Source of the DNA: Talpa occidentalis
Taxonomy: Eukaryota > Chordata > Mammalia > Eulipotyphla > Talpidae
Length of the DNA stretch: 64,000 nt
Reading direction: 5' to 3'
NCBI RefSeq assembly: GCF_014898055.3
Contig: NW_023601433.1
Location: 44,263,876-44,327,875, forward strand
Under the pieces are notes generated by a model, which had not been told where the DNA came from, searched no databases, and saw nothing but the letters and a program-made list of their open reading frames with translations. Positions 22,411-35,400 of this stretch are shown here, in pieces. Both the position numbers and the translations under genes were made by a program. Positions within the stretch are counted from its first letter, which is position 1, and every line of letters begins with the position of its first letter.

Positions 22411-23935
22411 GGAGATTTGGTTTATAGGGTTCTTAGAAACATTCCGACTGTTGCTAATATAGCTAACCCATGAAATAAATTTCCCAATTGAAAGGCCTGG
22501 CTGTATATGAATCCCCAAAGGCATGTGCAGGAAATGAAAAGTTACCACATCCAATACCAATCTCAGGACCTTGCAAGCAACATACTGTCATTCAAACACA
22601 TCACTTTTAATGTCTCCTTTGGACTCACAACGTATCTTTGGGCAAAAAGGCTCTGTGAACTGGAACAAAATGGCAGGCAGTGGATTTGAAGAGAAATTGC
22701 GCACAAAACACATAGGAGGCAGTCACTCTGGGCATGAAAATGAGTCAAAAGGGAAACATTTAATACAATTGAATGAGCATGGAGCTAAATTATAGTCACT
22801 GGAATTCTGGCAATGCTGACCTGGCCATTTAACACTAATGAAAATCTTCCATTTGTTCCCAATATTTTCTGATACATTTTTGCTTTTTTGTTCCCTTTGG
22901 GAAATAACTGGGTGCTGTTATATTCAAGCTTTCCTTTTAATGTACAATTTTCTACCTGATCGCAGAAAAGAACAAATTATAGGTTAACCAATGATTTCAT
23001 AACAGAACTAATTTCCATTTGAAAAAAGGGAGAAAGGTGGCAACATGCTCTTTCTCAGAAACATTCTCTCATGCAGAGTAATGGGCTCAAGTACAAGCCT
23101 TAGGCAGATCAAGCTTACAAACAGAGGAAGGAGACTGAATTGGAGGCTGCCTCTGATGACAGCTCCTTGACAAATGAAATGGGCTGGGAAGATGAGGCTG
23201 GGGAAGGCGACTGACTTATATCTACTTGTGTTAAATATTTAGAGTAGAGGCAGCAAATTCAAACTCCAGGTCTAATAATGCACAGATAGCAAGGAGACTG
23301 TAAATGTGGGACTTAAATAATTGGGAAGTCAGACCTCTTAGGTGATACAGATACACAATAAATGCTGTTGATTAGTATTTGCAGCCTCCTTATAAGTGTT
23401 TTCAGACAACACTGTTGTATTGTCTCTGGGTGTCCCATAGGGAACCCTGCTATCAGAAGTTACCTGCCCAATATCTGGACAAATATTTTGTAAAATAGAG
23501 AAGCAAAGCAGATTTTATGATTTGTCTTCTACATCTTGTTCTAATTCTCTAATGACTATCAATGATAGGAAGTTGATTAGAAACTACTTCTGAATGTCAT
23601 ATCAACACCAGAATTAATTATATATTAATTATATTATATTTCCCTATTGTTGGAATTTTGCCTCTTCTGTGACACAAGTTTGTGCTTTTCATCTTTGTTG
23701 AGGTGTTTCCAAAGGGAAATTTGGAAACAGCATGGCACACTTTAGAGTTTTGCTTTAAAAACAATTGCATCTCCTCTTTTCTGGTCAGCAATGTTATTAG
23801 ACTGTTACAAGAGCAAGAAGCTTACAGCTTGCTCAAGGTTGGGATGAATCATCAACAAAACTGGCTTCTTTATTCCTAGTTCCTTTGTCCCCAGATCCCA
23901 TGGGTTGCATAGAAGTTTACTTATGTGATTCTCAT
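22411..23935. other. Unassigned non-coding DNA
   Basis: AT-rich, with an AT-only stretch near 23,610-23,640. Nothing assigned. Confidence 0.45.
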
Positions 23936-23951
23936 TGTTTTAACAACTCTT

Positions 23952-24206
23952 TTTTAAAAAAGATTTATTTAATTTTGCATGTAAGAGCCAGGATGCAGGC
24001 CAGAGGTGCAGGGGGTGAGAGACAGAGTGGGGAGCAGAACAGGCAGATCTACTGAAATACACTGCTGAAGGGAGCAGCTGGCAAGACAGGAGAGGTCTGC
24101 AGCACTATGTGGGTCACCTCTCTGGGATCTCCAACTCCCCCTGCAGTGGCTGTGCATAGCTTCATAGTGCTGCTCCTTAACCCCTTGAGCCACCAGAGAG
24201 GGCCCT
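23952..24206 (-). mobile_element. tRNA-derived SINE, subfamily B, at the tail of an L1
   Basis: Minus copy with an ATTTAATTT-type tail at left and head ending 'ccaccagagagggccc' at about 24,205. It sits directly against the T-rich tail of the minus-oriented L1 fragment that follows; no separate TSD is visible between them. The pair shares one TSD: TGTTTTAACAACTCTT (23936-23951) and TGTTCTAACAGCTCTT (24423-24438), 14 of 16 identical. Confidence 0.88.
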
Positions 24207-24422
24207 GTATTTATTTATCTATTTATCTATCTATTTATTTATTTATTTATATTTTATATCATTGCTCATTTTTAAACAATGCTTGCTTTTTTTCCCCTCA
24301 AGTGTAGTCCCCATAGAATTTCCTCCACCAATTCACCCGTGCACCATCACCACAGTACCCCCCCACCCGTGCTCCTCCCTCCTCCTTCTGATCCCTCTCC
24401 CTCCCCCTCCCCTGCAGGCCCC
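24207..24422 (-). mobile_element. L1 3'-UTR fragment, family II
   Basis: Reverse complement of the 3' UTR seen at 17,160-17,350: 'attttatatcattgctcat', 'aaacaatgcttgctt', 'gtagtccccatagaatttcc', 'cctctgatccctctc'-type C-rich run, then 'cctgcagg'. The A-rich tail is (TAAA)n/(TAGA)n. Only about 170 bp of UTR remains. Confidence 0.88.
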
Positions 24423-24438
24423 TGTTCTAACAGCTCTT

Positions 24439-24950
24439 AAAGAAAGATGTGATTGGATAAGAGTGAAGATATGACTTCCAATGTTTGCTTCCACAGAGTT
24501 GAATGCAATCATTTTTGTCAATGAAATATTTACTCAATGAAAGAAAGTGAGAAGAGGAAAGAAAAAGTTTAAAATACAGAAAATAGATGGAGAAGGGAGA
24601 GAGAGCAGGTGGGAAGGAAGGAGGAATTAGGGACCTGGGGAACTTCCTGCCTAAATGTAGTATCTTCTGATCACCATTTAATGTAATTCTTCCATTATTT
24701 AAAAAAAGCCAACAGCTTTCCGTTTAATTGGAACCACGTTTTATGTTGGAAAGTCCACTGAACTTAGACTTGACTTAGTTCTGAGTCTTTTTTTCCCCCT
24801 AAGGTAGTTTTAACATCAAAGCTTTTTTAACTACTTGCCTTCAGCTTTCCAGAAAGAAGACATCAATTTCCCCTGTACACCTTCCTTATTACCTCTCTCT
24901 TATCCTGTCTCTTGATAATTATGGGTATGTGGGAAGTAGACCTTCCTAGT
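24439..24950. other. Unassigned non-coding DNA
   Basis: Purine-rich at 24,540-24,640; no recognised element. Confidence 0.45.
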
Positions 24951-25140
24951 AGGGCTACTAGATAAAATGTGACACCAAGTTAAATTTGAATTTCCAATAC
25001 ACAGCAAATCATTTGTAGTGTAAGCTGTTCCTAATACTACAAGGGACATACTTACACTAAAAACATGTTGTGTGTTAAAAATGAGAATTTAAGTGGGTGT
25101 CCTATATTTCTGTTTGCTAAATCTGGCTTTCATCAAGTTG
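24951..25140. mobile_element. MER53-like palindromic DNA transposon
   Basis: The left half ('aagttaaatttgaatttcc', 'gtagtgtaagctgttcc') and right half ('gggacatacttacac', 'gagaatttaagtggg', 'tttgctaaatctggc') are diverged reverse complements, so the element folds into a hairpin. A second copy lies at 51,060-51,235. The name MER53 is from memory of a short palindromic hAT element; the palindrome is seen directly. Confidence 0.75.
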
Positions 25141-25706
25141 GCTGCAGTCAGTATTGCCATGGAATGCCTCACCTCAGAATCATGTGACCAGCTTCCTCTC
25201 TGCTCCCAGAGCAGGAGAGGTCCCCCAAGTCTCTGAAGCTCTGTCCACCTGGTAAAACTCCTGCCTGTCTAGGGAAAGAATATTTCCTTTCTATCACTCT
25301 GCTTTTGCTATTGAATTTTCTGCCCTTTAAAAATTCGCATTTGTATAAAAATTGCATCTCATTAAATAGCATAATGATACACATAAATCATCCTAACTAG
25401 ATTTTTTTAAACACCGTATTTTTTGTTTCCTTTTTCCATAATCTATATTTGAAAGCACACACCAAGAAATGTCTGAACTTTTAAAGAAATATAGCATTGT
25501 CTTCCCCATGTCTTCACCAGTGGTGGCCAGAGGCACACCACACCATGAGCCCCGCAGCTCTGAGCTGAAATGACTCAGAGCTGTTTCCACATAACCCAGG
25601 ATACATGGGATTATACACCCTCAGGACAAGAGAGCCTCCCCCACGAGGGGTCTTTCCAGCTCTTACACTGTGTGGAGGACTAGACCAAAGTATGAAAGAC
25701 AATTTG

Positions 25707-25975
25707 TTTTTTTTAAAGATTTATTTATTTATGCATACAAGAGCTGGGGTACAGGCCAGAGATGCAGTGGGTGAGAGGATTCACCAGAGGCAGAGTGGGG
25801 AGCAGAACAGGCAGATGTACTGTAATACACTGCTGAGGGGAGGAGCAGGTGAGACAGGAGAGGTCTGTTGCACCATATGGGTGGCTCGCTGGCTGGTGAT
25901 GTAACTCATGCTCAGTGGCTACGGATAGCTTCATAGTGCTGCGTCTTAACCCATTGAGCCACCAGGGAGGCCCAG
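25707..25975 (-). mobile_element. tRNA-derived SINE, subfamily B
   Basis: Perfect 14-bp TSD TGAAAGACAATTTG at 25693-25706 and 25976-25989. Tail complement ATAAATAAATCTTT intact; head shows 'ccaccagggaggccc'. The last SINE before a 16.8-kb gap. Confidence 0.96.
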
Positions 25976-25989
25976 TGAAAGACAATTTG

Positions 25990-28900
25990 ATTCATCACTC
26001 TGCCTTCTAATTGGGAAGGAATTTTGGAGATATATTATTTTTACTAACTTAGTATCTATATAACATTTCTTTTAAAGTGGCATGAACATAAACAGTCATC
26101 AATTTAATAATATTAACCAATAGAAAGGTACTAAACACATGCTGACATACATGCACATGTAATGCCTGCTTCTTAGATGGTTCATTTACTAGACAAAGAC
26201 TGATAGATCTTCAGGAAGCCACATGCAGCTCCCACAGAGGGGAAACCCCCCTCCCTAAAAAGCAGGGAGTTAGAGGCCATAAAACAAAAAGACTTAGTGA
26301 CTCTTTCTTTGTTGGTAAGGAGTCAGGAGAAGCAGCTGTACTTGAGTTCTATCCCTGAAACTGGAGTGAAACAGAAAAGTGGGTGGGGTCTGCTTATGCA
26401 TCCCCACAGTCAAATGCCCTAAGTGTAAAGCTAACACAAGACATCTTAGGGAACACAGAGTAGAGCGCTCTTGGGAGGAAAAGCAGCTGCACTGCAGAAC
26501 AGGAGAGCTAAGACCAGACCAGGGCGTGTGGGAGGGAGGAAGATACAGCCCTGCACTTGGTCCTACCCAGCCACACCAGATGAGCAGCACTGGGTAGGGC
26601 ACCAGACATGATAGGAGCAAGATGAAACAAGGTAGTGCAGGGGAGAGGGCGGTGCCCAACCTTGGGAGGTAGACCTTGTGGACCTACCACTTCCTAGCAG
26701 GTTGACCTCACCCAAATCTGTAGGCAGTTTGAAGACAATTGGTGAAATAAAAGTAATGGAAATCAAACAAGACCTCCTGGCATCAATTTACCAGAGCAGA
26801 GACTGCAAGGAGGCAGAGGCCTACCGAAAGAGAATCTGATGGGCAGGGATCACACCATGCTAGGTGCTTGTCCTGCAACGAGTCCCTTATCAAAACAAAG
26901 GATCAAAGGAGCAAATGATAAGGACAACCTGTTTATTGAGAGGACCGAATGAGGCAGTGCAAGGAAAGCCTGATTTTGAGCATGCTGTAGGAAGCTCTCA
27001 AAAAAACTAGTTATGATTATTAGAACCTAATACTGACAGGGGACCCTCATTTTCTGTCTCTAAGGGTATACTCAGTTATTTATGGGGAACAATCAAGAGT
27101 TGGGGCCTATACAAATGGGACAGGAATCTAGCCAGTCCTCTTCTAGAGCTGCATAATCTTTCCAGATTCCCATGAATTCCCCATTTGGGGCATCTTTTTC
27201 TAAATTTCTACAAGGGCAGTCTGTGGATAAGCAGTCATTCTGGAATGAAACAGCTGCTTACCACTGCATTGTTCTCTGACAGAGCAATACAGTTTTGTAC
27301 TTCATACCTAGCCAAGCCTCACTACACCAAGAGTGGTTGTAAGTGGTACTCTCCTTTCCTGATTGCTCCCCACCTTGCCATTTCCCTGTCCTCTGCATTA
27401 CATCCCACTCCCATGGCTGACCAACTACAATGGAGATGATTTAAAGTTCCTAATCAACATCTCCTCCAAGCAGGTGATGTAACTTGGTCCATTATAGTTG
27501 TTCCCTTGGACAACATGAGAGCAGGGCCACATACACTGTAGGCTTGGAAAGAAGGGCACCATTTAGTTCTCTCGCTCCCTTTAATACTTCCTTTTCTTTA
27601 TTCCAAGCCCCTCAGCTGGTGCCTTCACTGCTCCCTGAGGAAATTCTACTCTTTCCCAAAAGGTGAAGGAGATTCTGCAGCATCCTGCTAGAGCCTGGAG
27701 CCTCAGATTTAATGCCTGTGATTCTCTTGTTCAGACATTTTGCACTGGCAAAGGGGAGAAAGGAGAAGGGTTCAAATCCTAGGAGTTGGGTGGAAGGTTC
27801 TGGTTCTATCTCTAGGAAACTGGAGGACCAGTCTAAGAAGAGGCACATAGTAAATGGTCAGCTTTAACTCTATCAGAGAGATGATCTAATTTTGCAGTGG
27901 GGAAAAAATAAACATGTCTTTCAGTCTCACGGATGGGACCCGTCCCCATGTGAAATAGAATCCCAGCATTATCAGGCTAAAAGCACTCAAGGATTTTCTG
28001 GACCTGGGTGCAACTCTAGATGAGAACACATTAGCTGAAGTGTCTCTCCATCTCCTTGACATCCTGACGGGGTGGTCCAAGTCATTTATTCCAAAATATT
28101 CTCCCTGACTCATGGATTTTCAGTGTTTTCCCTCCAAGTTTATTCTGCCACTGTTGTTAATGACAGTCTGTCACTAACCTATACTCCACATACTCAGTGA
28201 GTCTAGAAGAGATGAAGCTTTGTCCAACAGTAGCATAGTGATCGCCCCAGGCGAAGGTCTAAGGCGCCACAGATTTAACTACATTTGGGATTTCACTGGT
28301 GAGTGTGATAGCAGAAGAGGGCGGCAAGAGAACTGAAGTAATAATCACAAGCCATGGACTAAGTCAGGTAGAAGCAAAGTGAAGATATTAGGGGGAGGGC
28401 TGGATAGACAACAAAAAGTTAATAAGTCACTTGATCAGAGGTCCCAGTAGAACAAAGAAGTGCTTCTTTGGAAGCAAAAGTGGGTGAATGCAGAAGATAA
28501 GAAACCACAAAGAATGGGGTGTGGGAAATGAAGATTTTAGAGTTGATGTGCTTTTGGTAATGGCCAGATAGAATATGACCTTGAGGTGGCAGAATGCAGT
28601 GGAAGAGGAGTAAGGAGAGAAGGATCTGAGACTTTGTGGAATTGTGAATTTTGAAGTTGCCAAGAAGCAGAAAGGAGCCAGGGGAAGAAAAGGACAGCGG
28701 GTTAAGTGCAAAACATTCGTGAATAGGACCTTGAACCCGAGGTGGTGAATGACTACGAACGGAGGAGTGGCAGATAGCCTGGTCAGATGGCACGTCTGCT
28801 GAGGAACTGGGTTTTTGTTTTGTTGGTTTGCTTTTGTGTTTGAGGACAGGGAGGCAATGTTCTGGAAGTGGCAGTGAAGAACAGGAGGGCTCTTATGTTA

Positions 28901-30984
28901 CTCGGGGTCCAATTAATAGGAGCTGGAACACAAAGAGATACCACTTGAGGGGCTCACAGAAAAGCAAGGTCCTCTGAAGGCAGTCGTGGTTCAGTTGGAG
29001 CGAGAAGGGCAAGAGCTTCCTTTGAAGCAGCCACAAAGACAGAGGACTAGCCGAGGACAGATCAAGAGCTCCCCATGGCTCACTGCCAAAGCTTAGGCAA
29101 TTGAAAAGAGCTGTACAAAGCTATATGGGGAGAAAAGTCTAGGTGTTGGTGGAGGATGTGGGAGACTCGGACCTCAGTTGTGAGGTGAACAGTGATCCAG
29201 GACACAAGGGGGCAGTTCTTTAGGGAGAGATTAGGAAGCTTCTCTGCAGCTTGCCATTTTCCAGCCCAAAGCACCTAGAAATGTCCTTCAAATCTACCTA
29301 AGCAGCCTGCAGATAACACATGCTGGTATTTCCTGTAACTATCAAGCGATGTGATCAGGGGAAGCAGCAACAAATGGAACTGAAGATAATTGCTAGACAT
29401 TAGAGAGTTTGGAGTGAAATATGGATCAGCAGAGGCAAAAGTCACATCATGCAAGCAAATTGTATGGCACTTTGTCACGCCAGGTCATCAGTACCTTTAT
29501 TTTGGGTCATCTGACCTTGGTTACAAAAGTACTGCTTGGAGTCAATTGGCAGCTAAGGAGATGAGGGATCCCCTGATAGAGTCAGGTCAAACTTGATTGT
29601 GGTTAAGGCCCCTCATAGTTACTTATTCACTAAAAAAACATAGACCAAATGAGCCATCTTGGTTAAGGTATTCCTTGGCACCAAGGTTGCACAAAGGTCA
29701 GATCTTTAATTAAAGTTTATAACAGTGACTTCCCAGGACTGGTAGGGTGGGGTTCTTCAGCTGGTTTTGTCAGAATTAGACAATAAAGGAAAGTGACCAG
29801 GAGAAGCCAGGTGTTGGGACCAAAGCCTACATTCCCCCATTCCTCAGTTTCTGATCAGGCATGGCCCACCTCCCTAAATGGGCTCATGGGGTGCAGTGAG
29901 GGGTGGCTTCCAGTTGCTTTGTGTATGCACCAAGAGACCCAATTTCAGACCACCTCACCCAAGGGTTGTGTAAAATTGGCAGGTTGCAAGTCCCTTCCCA
30001 CTTGGGAACCCATGATGTTATATCCTTCCAAGATTCCAGGCAGAGGGGAAGTGACTATTTCCAGGACTGCTGGTCAGGAGGGGCTTTTAATATCCCTCTA
30101 GGTTTGACTCTCATGCTTCAGCACTGGAGTGCAGTCAGTCCTCTATTTCATGCCTTTGGCTCAGGTGGTAGCAGGTGTATACTGAGAGATGAACCCTTTC
30201 CAGGTGGAGAAAGGTGTTTAGCAAATGAACAGAAGTGGGAAAACGTAAGGTTGTCTAGTTCTGTAGCTCACAAAGTCTGGGGAAAATGTAAATATGGGCA
30301 TGACTCAGCTGCAGCACAGGTGTGACATTTCTGCTTATCACTTAGGACAATCTCTTAATCTTTGGTTTTCTTTCTGGTGAGAGAGGGGTCCAGGTAGGGA
30401 CGGAGAGGGAAAGTAGTAAGTTCCATTTCAGTGTGTGATGTCCGTACTCTAGTCTGCTGAGCAGATTTCATAAGAACAGATTTCATAATAATTTCTTAAG
30501 TGGTGTGGTGTGCTCAAAGGTGGGCTAAGTCAGTCCCACCCATTCCCCATTAGGAGAGAGTGTGGTCGTTCTCTTGATCTTCGGTGATTCTTGACCTCTT
30601 CTCAGAGCCAGGCTAAGGTGGAAACTTTGATATGCACTCAGTAAAGGTAGAATGGGAAGAGAAATGGGGGAAGAGGTGTAGGAGAATGAAAGAGGATAAG
30701 AAGGAAGAGACTCTAGGGGATTTCAAGGTATTATTAGAGTCAGACTCCTTCCCCCTAGTGAAATGTTACATGGAAGCCCTGCCCTAGATTGGTGCAGATG
30801 ACTGCTCTCAGTAAGGTAATAAGAGGTCCTCCACCCCAGAACCCTCACCACACCCCCACTCACCACTGTCACCCAAGCAACAAACTCTCTGGGGTCCCAG
30901 TCTGCCCCTTGTGCTGGCTTTCAGCTGCTTTTCCTCTTAGCAAAAATAGGAATCATTTTAGAATTTTAAGCTTTACAATTCTAT
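25990..30984. other. Long unassigned non-coding stretch
   Basis: Five kilobases without a recognisable element. GC is somewhat higher around 26,370-26,690 and 29,790-30,330, where frames up to 140 aa appear but show no domain, signal peptide or splice-bounded exon. Parts (28,330-28,800; 29,700-30,330) resemble decayed LTR or old repeat DNA, without a nameable family. Confidence 0.45.
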
Positions 30985-31710
30985 TTCTTCAGTCTTCAAA
31001 AGGAAGGAAATTCTGAAACTTGCTACAACATGGATGAAGCTTGAAGACCTGATGCTGAGTGAAATAAGCCCATCACAAAAGGACCAAGTCTCTTAGCTTC
31101 TCATTTGTATGAGGTGTCTAGGAGTCAAATACCATGGAATATTACTCAGCATTCAAAAAAGATAAACACATGCAATTTGCAGCAACATGGATGGCACTGG
31201 AAGGGATCATGCTCAGTGAAATAAGCCAGAAAGAAAAAGAAAAACACCGGATGGTCTCACTCATTGCTGGAATCTAGAAAACTTAAATAAGGGACCAGGA
31301 AAATGAATAGCTATAAGAAAGTGAAAATCAAAATCAACAAAAAACTATGAACCAGAGACACTCTATGGGGGTAGGGGGCGGGAGGGGAGGGATTGGGGTC
31401 AAAATAAGGGGGTTGCAATTGTATGGGGAATATAAAAATAAAATTTATTATAAAAAAATAACAAATTCACAGCCAGGAAGTAGAAGTGTGGGGCTAGGGG
31501 CTGGGGAAGGAAGGAACAGGTGATGGGTGCTTAATGGGTGAGCAATTTCAGTTTGGAAAGATGCAAACATTCTGGAGAAGGAAGGAAGCAATGGATGCCC
31601 AAAGTGTGAGTGGACTTAATGCTTCTGAACTGAACAATTCAACGTGGTTAAGATTGTCAATTTTATGGTGTGTGTTTTACCACACTTAATCCAAATCTGT
31701 GATTAAGAGT
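30985..31710 (+). mobile_element. Ancient L1 3' end, split by a younger L1
   Basis: Left piece 30,985-31,130 ('aaggaaattctg', 'ctacaacatggatgaagctt', 'gaggtgtctaggagtcaaat') and right piece 31,467-31,710 ('tcacagccaggaagtag', 'gtttaccacacttaat'-type end) join into one old L1 3' UTR. The break holds the young L1 at 31,131-31,460. Confidence 0.88.
31131..31460 (+). mobile_element. Young 5'-truncated L1, nested in an older L1
   Basis: Starts at 'accatggaatattactcagc', encodes only the last ~48 residues of ORF2 (…EISQKEKEKH-like, then SLIAGI-type end and TAG), then the G-rich 3' UTR and 'tatggggaatataaaaataa' end of 3'-UTR family I. Short TSD: TCAAAT (31125-31130) and ACAAAT (31461-31466) in the older L1. 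Confidence 0.93.
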
Positions 31711-32460
31711 TAGTAAAGAATATAAAGAAGTGACAGCTACAATATCATTTGAAATTTTCCTTCCAGTGACATTTTCAAATCAGAAACTGATGACTCAAAT
31801 GCTTGTCTGAAGATACCTGGTTTCCTCTTACTCTTCCCCAGTAACTGACTGCAGTGGGCGGTGGGCCCTGCGTGCTGTCAGCTGCCCCTATGGCCCTGCT
31901 GCCTGCCGACCTTGGATGAGGGAACATGTTGGGAGCATGTGGGAGAGATGACTGTACACTGCTGAGCCCTGGGGGAGGCTCAGACAGACCCCACCTGAAA
32001 CGAGCCTATCACCGCAATTCATTCCCTTGCATCTTATATTTCTTTTCTCAAATCCAGTATTGGATTTAGAGAAGGTGCCTTGGGGTTGAATCACAAGCTG
32101 TTTCTGACTTTCTTTCATCTAGGAAGCTCCTGAACTCTCAGAGGCTGAATGGAAGTCCACGTTCAGAGCTCATATCTCCCTCCATGCCTCTCACCATAGC
32201 TTCAGCTCTAACTGGGGTGCTTAAATCACATAGCCTGAGCCTGGACTGTTTTGAACCATTTTAAAGTCTCCCTCTGATGAATCAGCCATGGAGACATCAA
32301 GATCAAGCCCCTGATTCCTAAGAATTCATAAAACCTAAGTTACAAATGTACACCTATGATGGGGACCAGGCCCATTTATAAATATCATTCTTTTATAAAG
32401 GCATTCAGTAAATACAAGCCTTTTTAAGATCATTTTGGTGACAGCCTATTTGAAAAATCA
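31711..32460. other. Unassigned non-coding DNA
   Basis: No recognised element between the two L1 blocks. Confidence 0.45.
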
Positions 32461-32475
32461 GAACTTAAAAATCAG

Positions 32476-35400
32476 CAATTTCCTAAATGTATGGGATGCA
32501 GCAAAAGCAGTAATAAGAGGAAAATATATAGCAATAGAGGCTCACATCAAGAAACAAGAAAGAACTCAAAGAAACAACCTAATCTCAAAGATCTAGAAAA
32601 AGAACAACAAAAAAAACCCCCAAAACCAGTAGAAGAAAAGAAATAATAAAAACCAAAGCAGAAATAAATGAAATCGAAACTAAAAAAAAATCCAAAAGAT
32701 CAATGAAACCAAGAGCTGGTTCTTCGAAAAAATCAATAAGACAAATCCCTAGCCAGGCTCACAAAGGAAAAAAGGGAGAAAGCACAAATAAACAGGATTA
32801 TAAATGAAAGAGGAGAAATCACAACGGACACAGCAGAAATCAAAAGAATAAACAGTAACTACTATGAACAGTTATATGGAAACAAGTTCAACAATCTAGA
32901 GGAGATGGACAAATTCCTACAACTCTACAATCATCCAAAGCTAGATAAAGAAGAAATAGAACAACTGACCAGACCAATTACAAGCAGTGAAATTGAAATG
33001 GAAATCAAAACCTCCCCAAAAATAAAAGCCCAGGACCTGTTGGATTTACAAATGAATTCTACCAAACGTTCAGAAACGAATTAGTGCCTATCCTTCACAA
33101 ACTCTTCCAAAAAATAGAGAAGGAAGGAATAATACCAAACACGTTCTATGAAGCCAACATTACATTAATACCAAAACCAAACAAGGACAACACAAAAAAA
33201 GAAAACTACAGGCCAATCTCCCTAATGAACACTGATGCAGAAATCCTCAGTAAAATTTTAGCTATCAGAATCCAACAATGTATCCATAAGATAATTCACC
33301 ACAACCAAGTAGGATTCATTCCAGGAACACAAGGATGGTTCAACATCTGAAAATCAATCAACGTTATCCAACACATCAACAAAAAGAAATGTAAAAACCA
33401 TATGATAATATCAATAGATGCTGAGAAAGCTTTCAACAAAGTGCAACACCCATTCATGATAAAAACCCTTGAAATTCTTGGGATACAAGGAACACACCTC
33501 TACATCATAAAGGCCATATATGACAAGACAACAGCCAGTATCATTCTCAATGGCAAAAAGCTGAAAGCATTACCATTGAGATCTGGGACAAGACAAGGAT
33601 GTCCACTCTCACGACTGCTTTTCAATATAATACTGGAAGTCCTAGCCAGAACAATAAGACAAGAGAAAGACATACAAGGAATCCAAATAGGAAAAGAAGA
33701 AGACAATCTATCACTATTTGCAGATGATATGATAATATATAGAGAGAACCCCAAAAACTCCACAGAAAAACTAATTCAACTAATCAATCAGTTCAGTAAA
33801 GTGGCAGGATACAAAATCAACACTCAAAAATCAGTAGCCTTCCTATACACCAACAATAAATCTGAAGAAGAAGAAATAAAAAAAGCATCCCTTTTACTAT
33901 CAAAACAAAAAAAAACCCAAATACTTGGGAATAAATCTAACAAAAGAGGTAAAGGACCTATACAAAGAAAACTATAAAACACTGTTAAAAGAAATAGAAG
34001 AAGACACAAAGAAATGGAAAGATATCCCCTGCTCATGGATTGGAGAATAAACATTATTAAAATGGCCATCCTACCAAAAGCAATAGGCAGATTCAATGCT
34101 ATTCCAATCAAAATTTCAATGTCATTCTTCAAAGAAATAGAACAATTATTGATGAAATTCATATGGAACCACAAAAAACCCCGAATAGCCAAAACTCTCC
34201 TGAAAAAAAAAAAAGAAGGGAATGGAGGCATCACACTCCCAGACTTCAAACTCTACTACAAAGCCATAATCATCAAAACTGCATGGTATTGGAACAAGAA
34301 CAGACACACAGGCCAATGGAATTGAATAGAAAATCCAGAAATAAACCCACAGATTTATGGTCAACTAATCTTTGACAAAGGAGCAAAGAATATGCATTGG
34401 AACAAAGAAAGTTTGTTCAATAAATGGTGCTGGGAAAACTGGGTCACTACATGCAAAAGAATGAAGCTTGACTACTACCTAACACCATGCACAAAAACCA
34501 ATTCAAAATGGATTAAAGAATTAGCGTAAGACCTGAAACCATAAAATATATTGAAGGAAATATAGGCGAAACACTGCATGATATGCACCTCAAAGACATC
34601 TTTACAGACACATCACCCAAAGCAGTGATAGTGAAGGCAAAAATCAACATCTGGGACTGCATCAAATTAAAGAGTTTCTGCACAGCAAAAGAGACAATAA
34701 CAAAAACAAAGAGAAACCCCACCGACTGGGAGAACATTTTTGCACACAACATTAATGATAAAGGACTGATCACAAAAATCTACAAAGAGCTGATGAGACT
34801 CAACAAAAACAAAGAAAAGAATCCAGTCAAAAAATGGGCAGAAGAGCTAAAAAGAAACTCTGAAGAGGAAATGCAAATGGCCAACATGCATATGAAAAAC
34901 TGTTCAACATCACTTGTAATCAGGGAAATGCAAATCAAAACTACCATGAGATACCATCTTACACCAGTGAGAATGGCACACACTAAAAAAAAAACTAGCA
35001 ACAACAAATGTTGGCGAGGATGTGGAGTAAAACGAACTCTCCTGCACTGTTGGTGGGAGTGCAAACTGGTCCAACCACTATGAAGAGCTGTGTGGAGATT
35101 TCTGGACCTACTAAACATAGAGCTTCCATATGATCCAGCAATTCCACTCCTAGGTATTTACCCAAAGGACACAGAAACATCAATTCCAAAGAGTACCTGC
35201 ACCCCTATGTTTATAGCAGCACTGTTTACAATAGCTAATTAGGTTTTGGAAACCACCCAAATGCCCAAAAATAGATGACTGGATCAAGAAGATGTGGTCC
35301 ATATACACCATGGAATATTACTCAGCATTCAAAAAAGATAAACACATGCAATTTGCAGCAACATGGATGGCGCTGGAAGGGATCATGCTGAGCGAAATAA

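Noticed and set aside
29903..30325. 140-aa plus frame
   Set aside because: No domain, signal peptide or splice context; a second long frame overlaps it.
33402..33977. A functional reverse transcriptase gene or retron-like system
   Set aside because: It is an internal piece of a 5'-truncated L1 ORF2 with stops and frameshifts on both sides.
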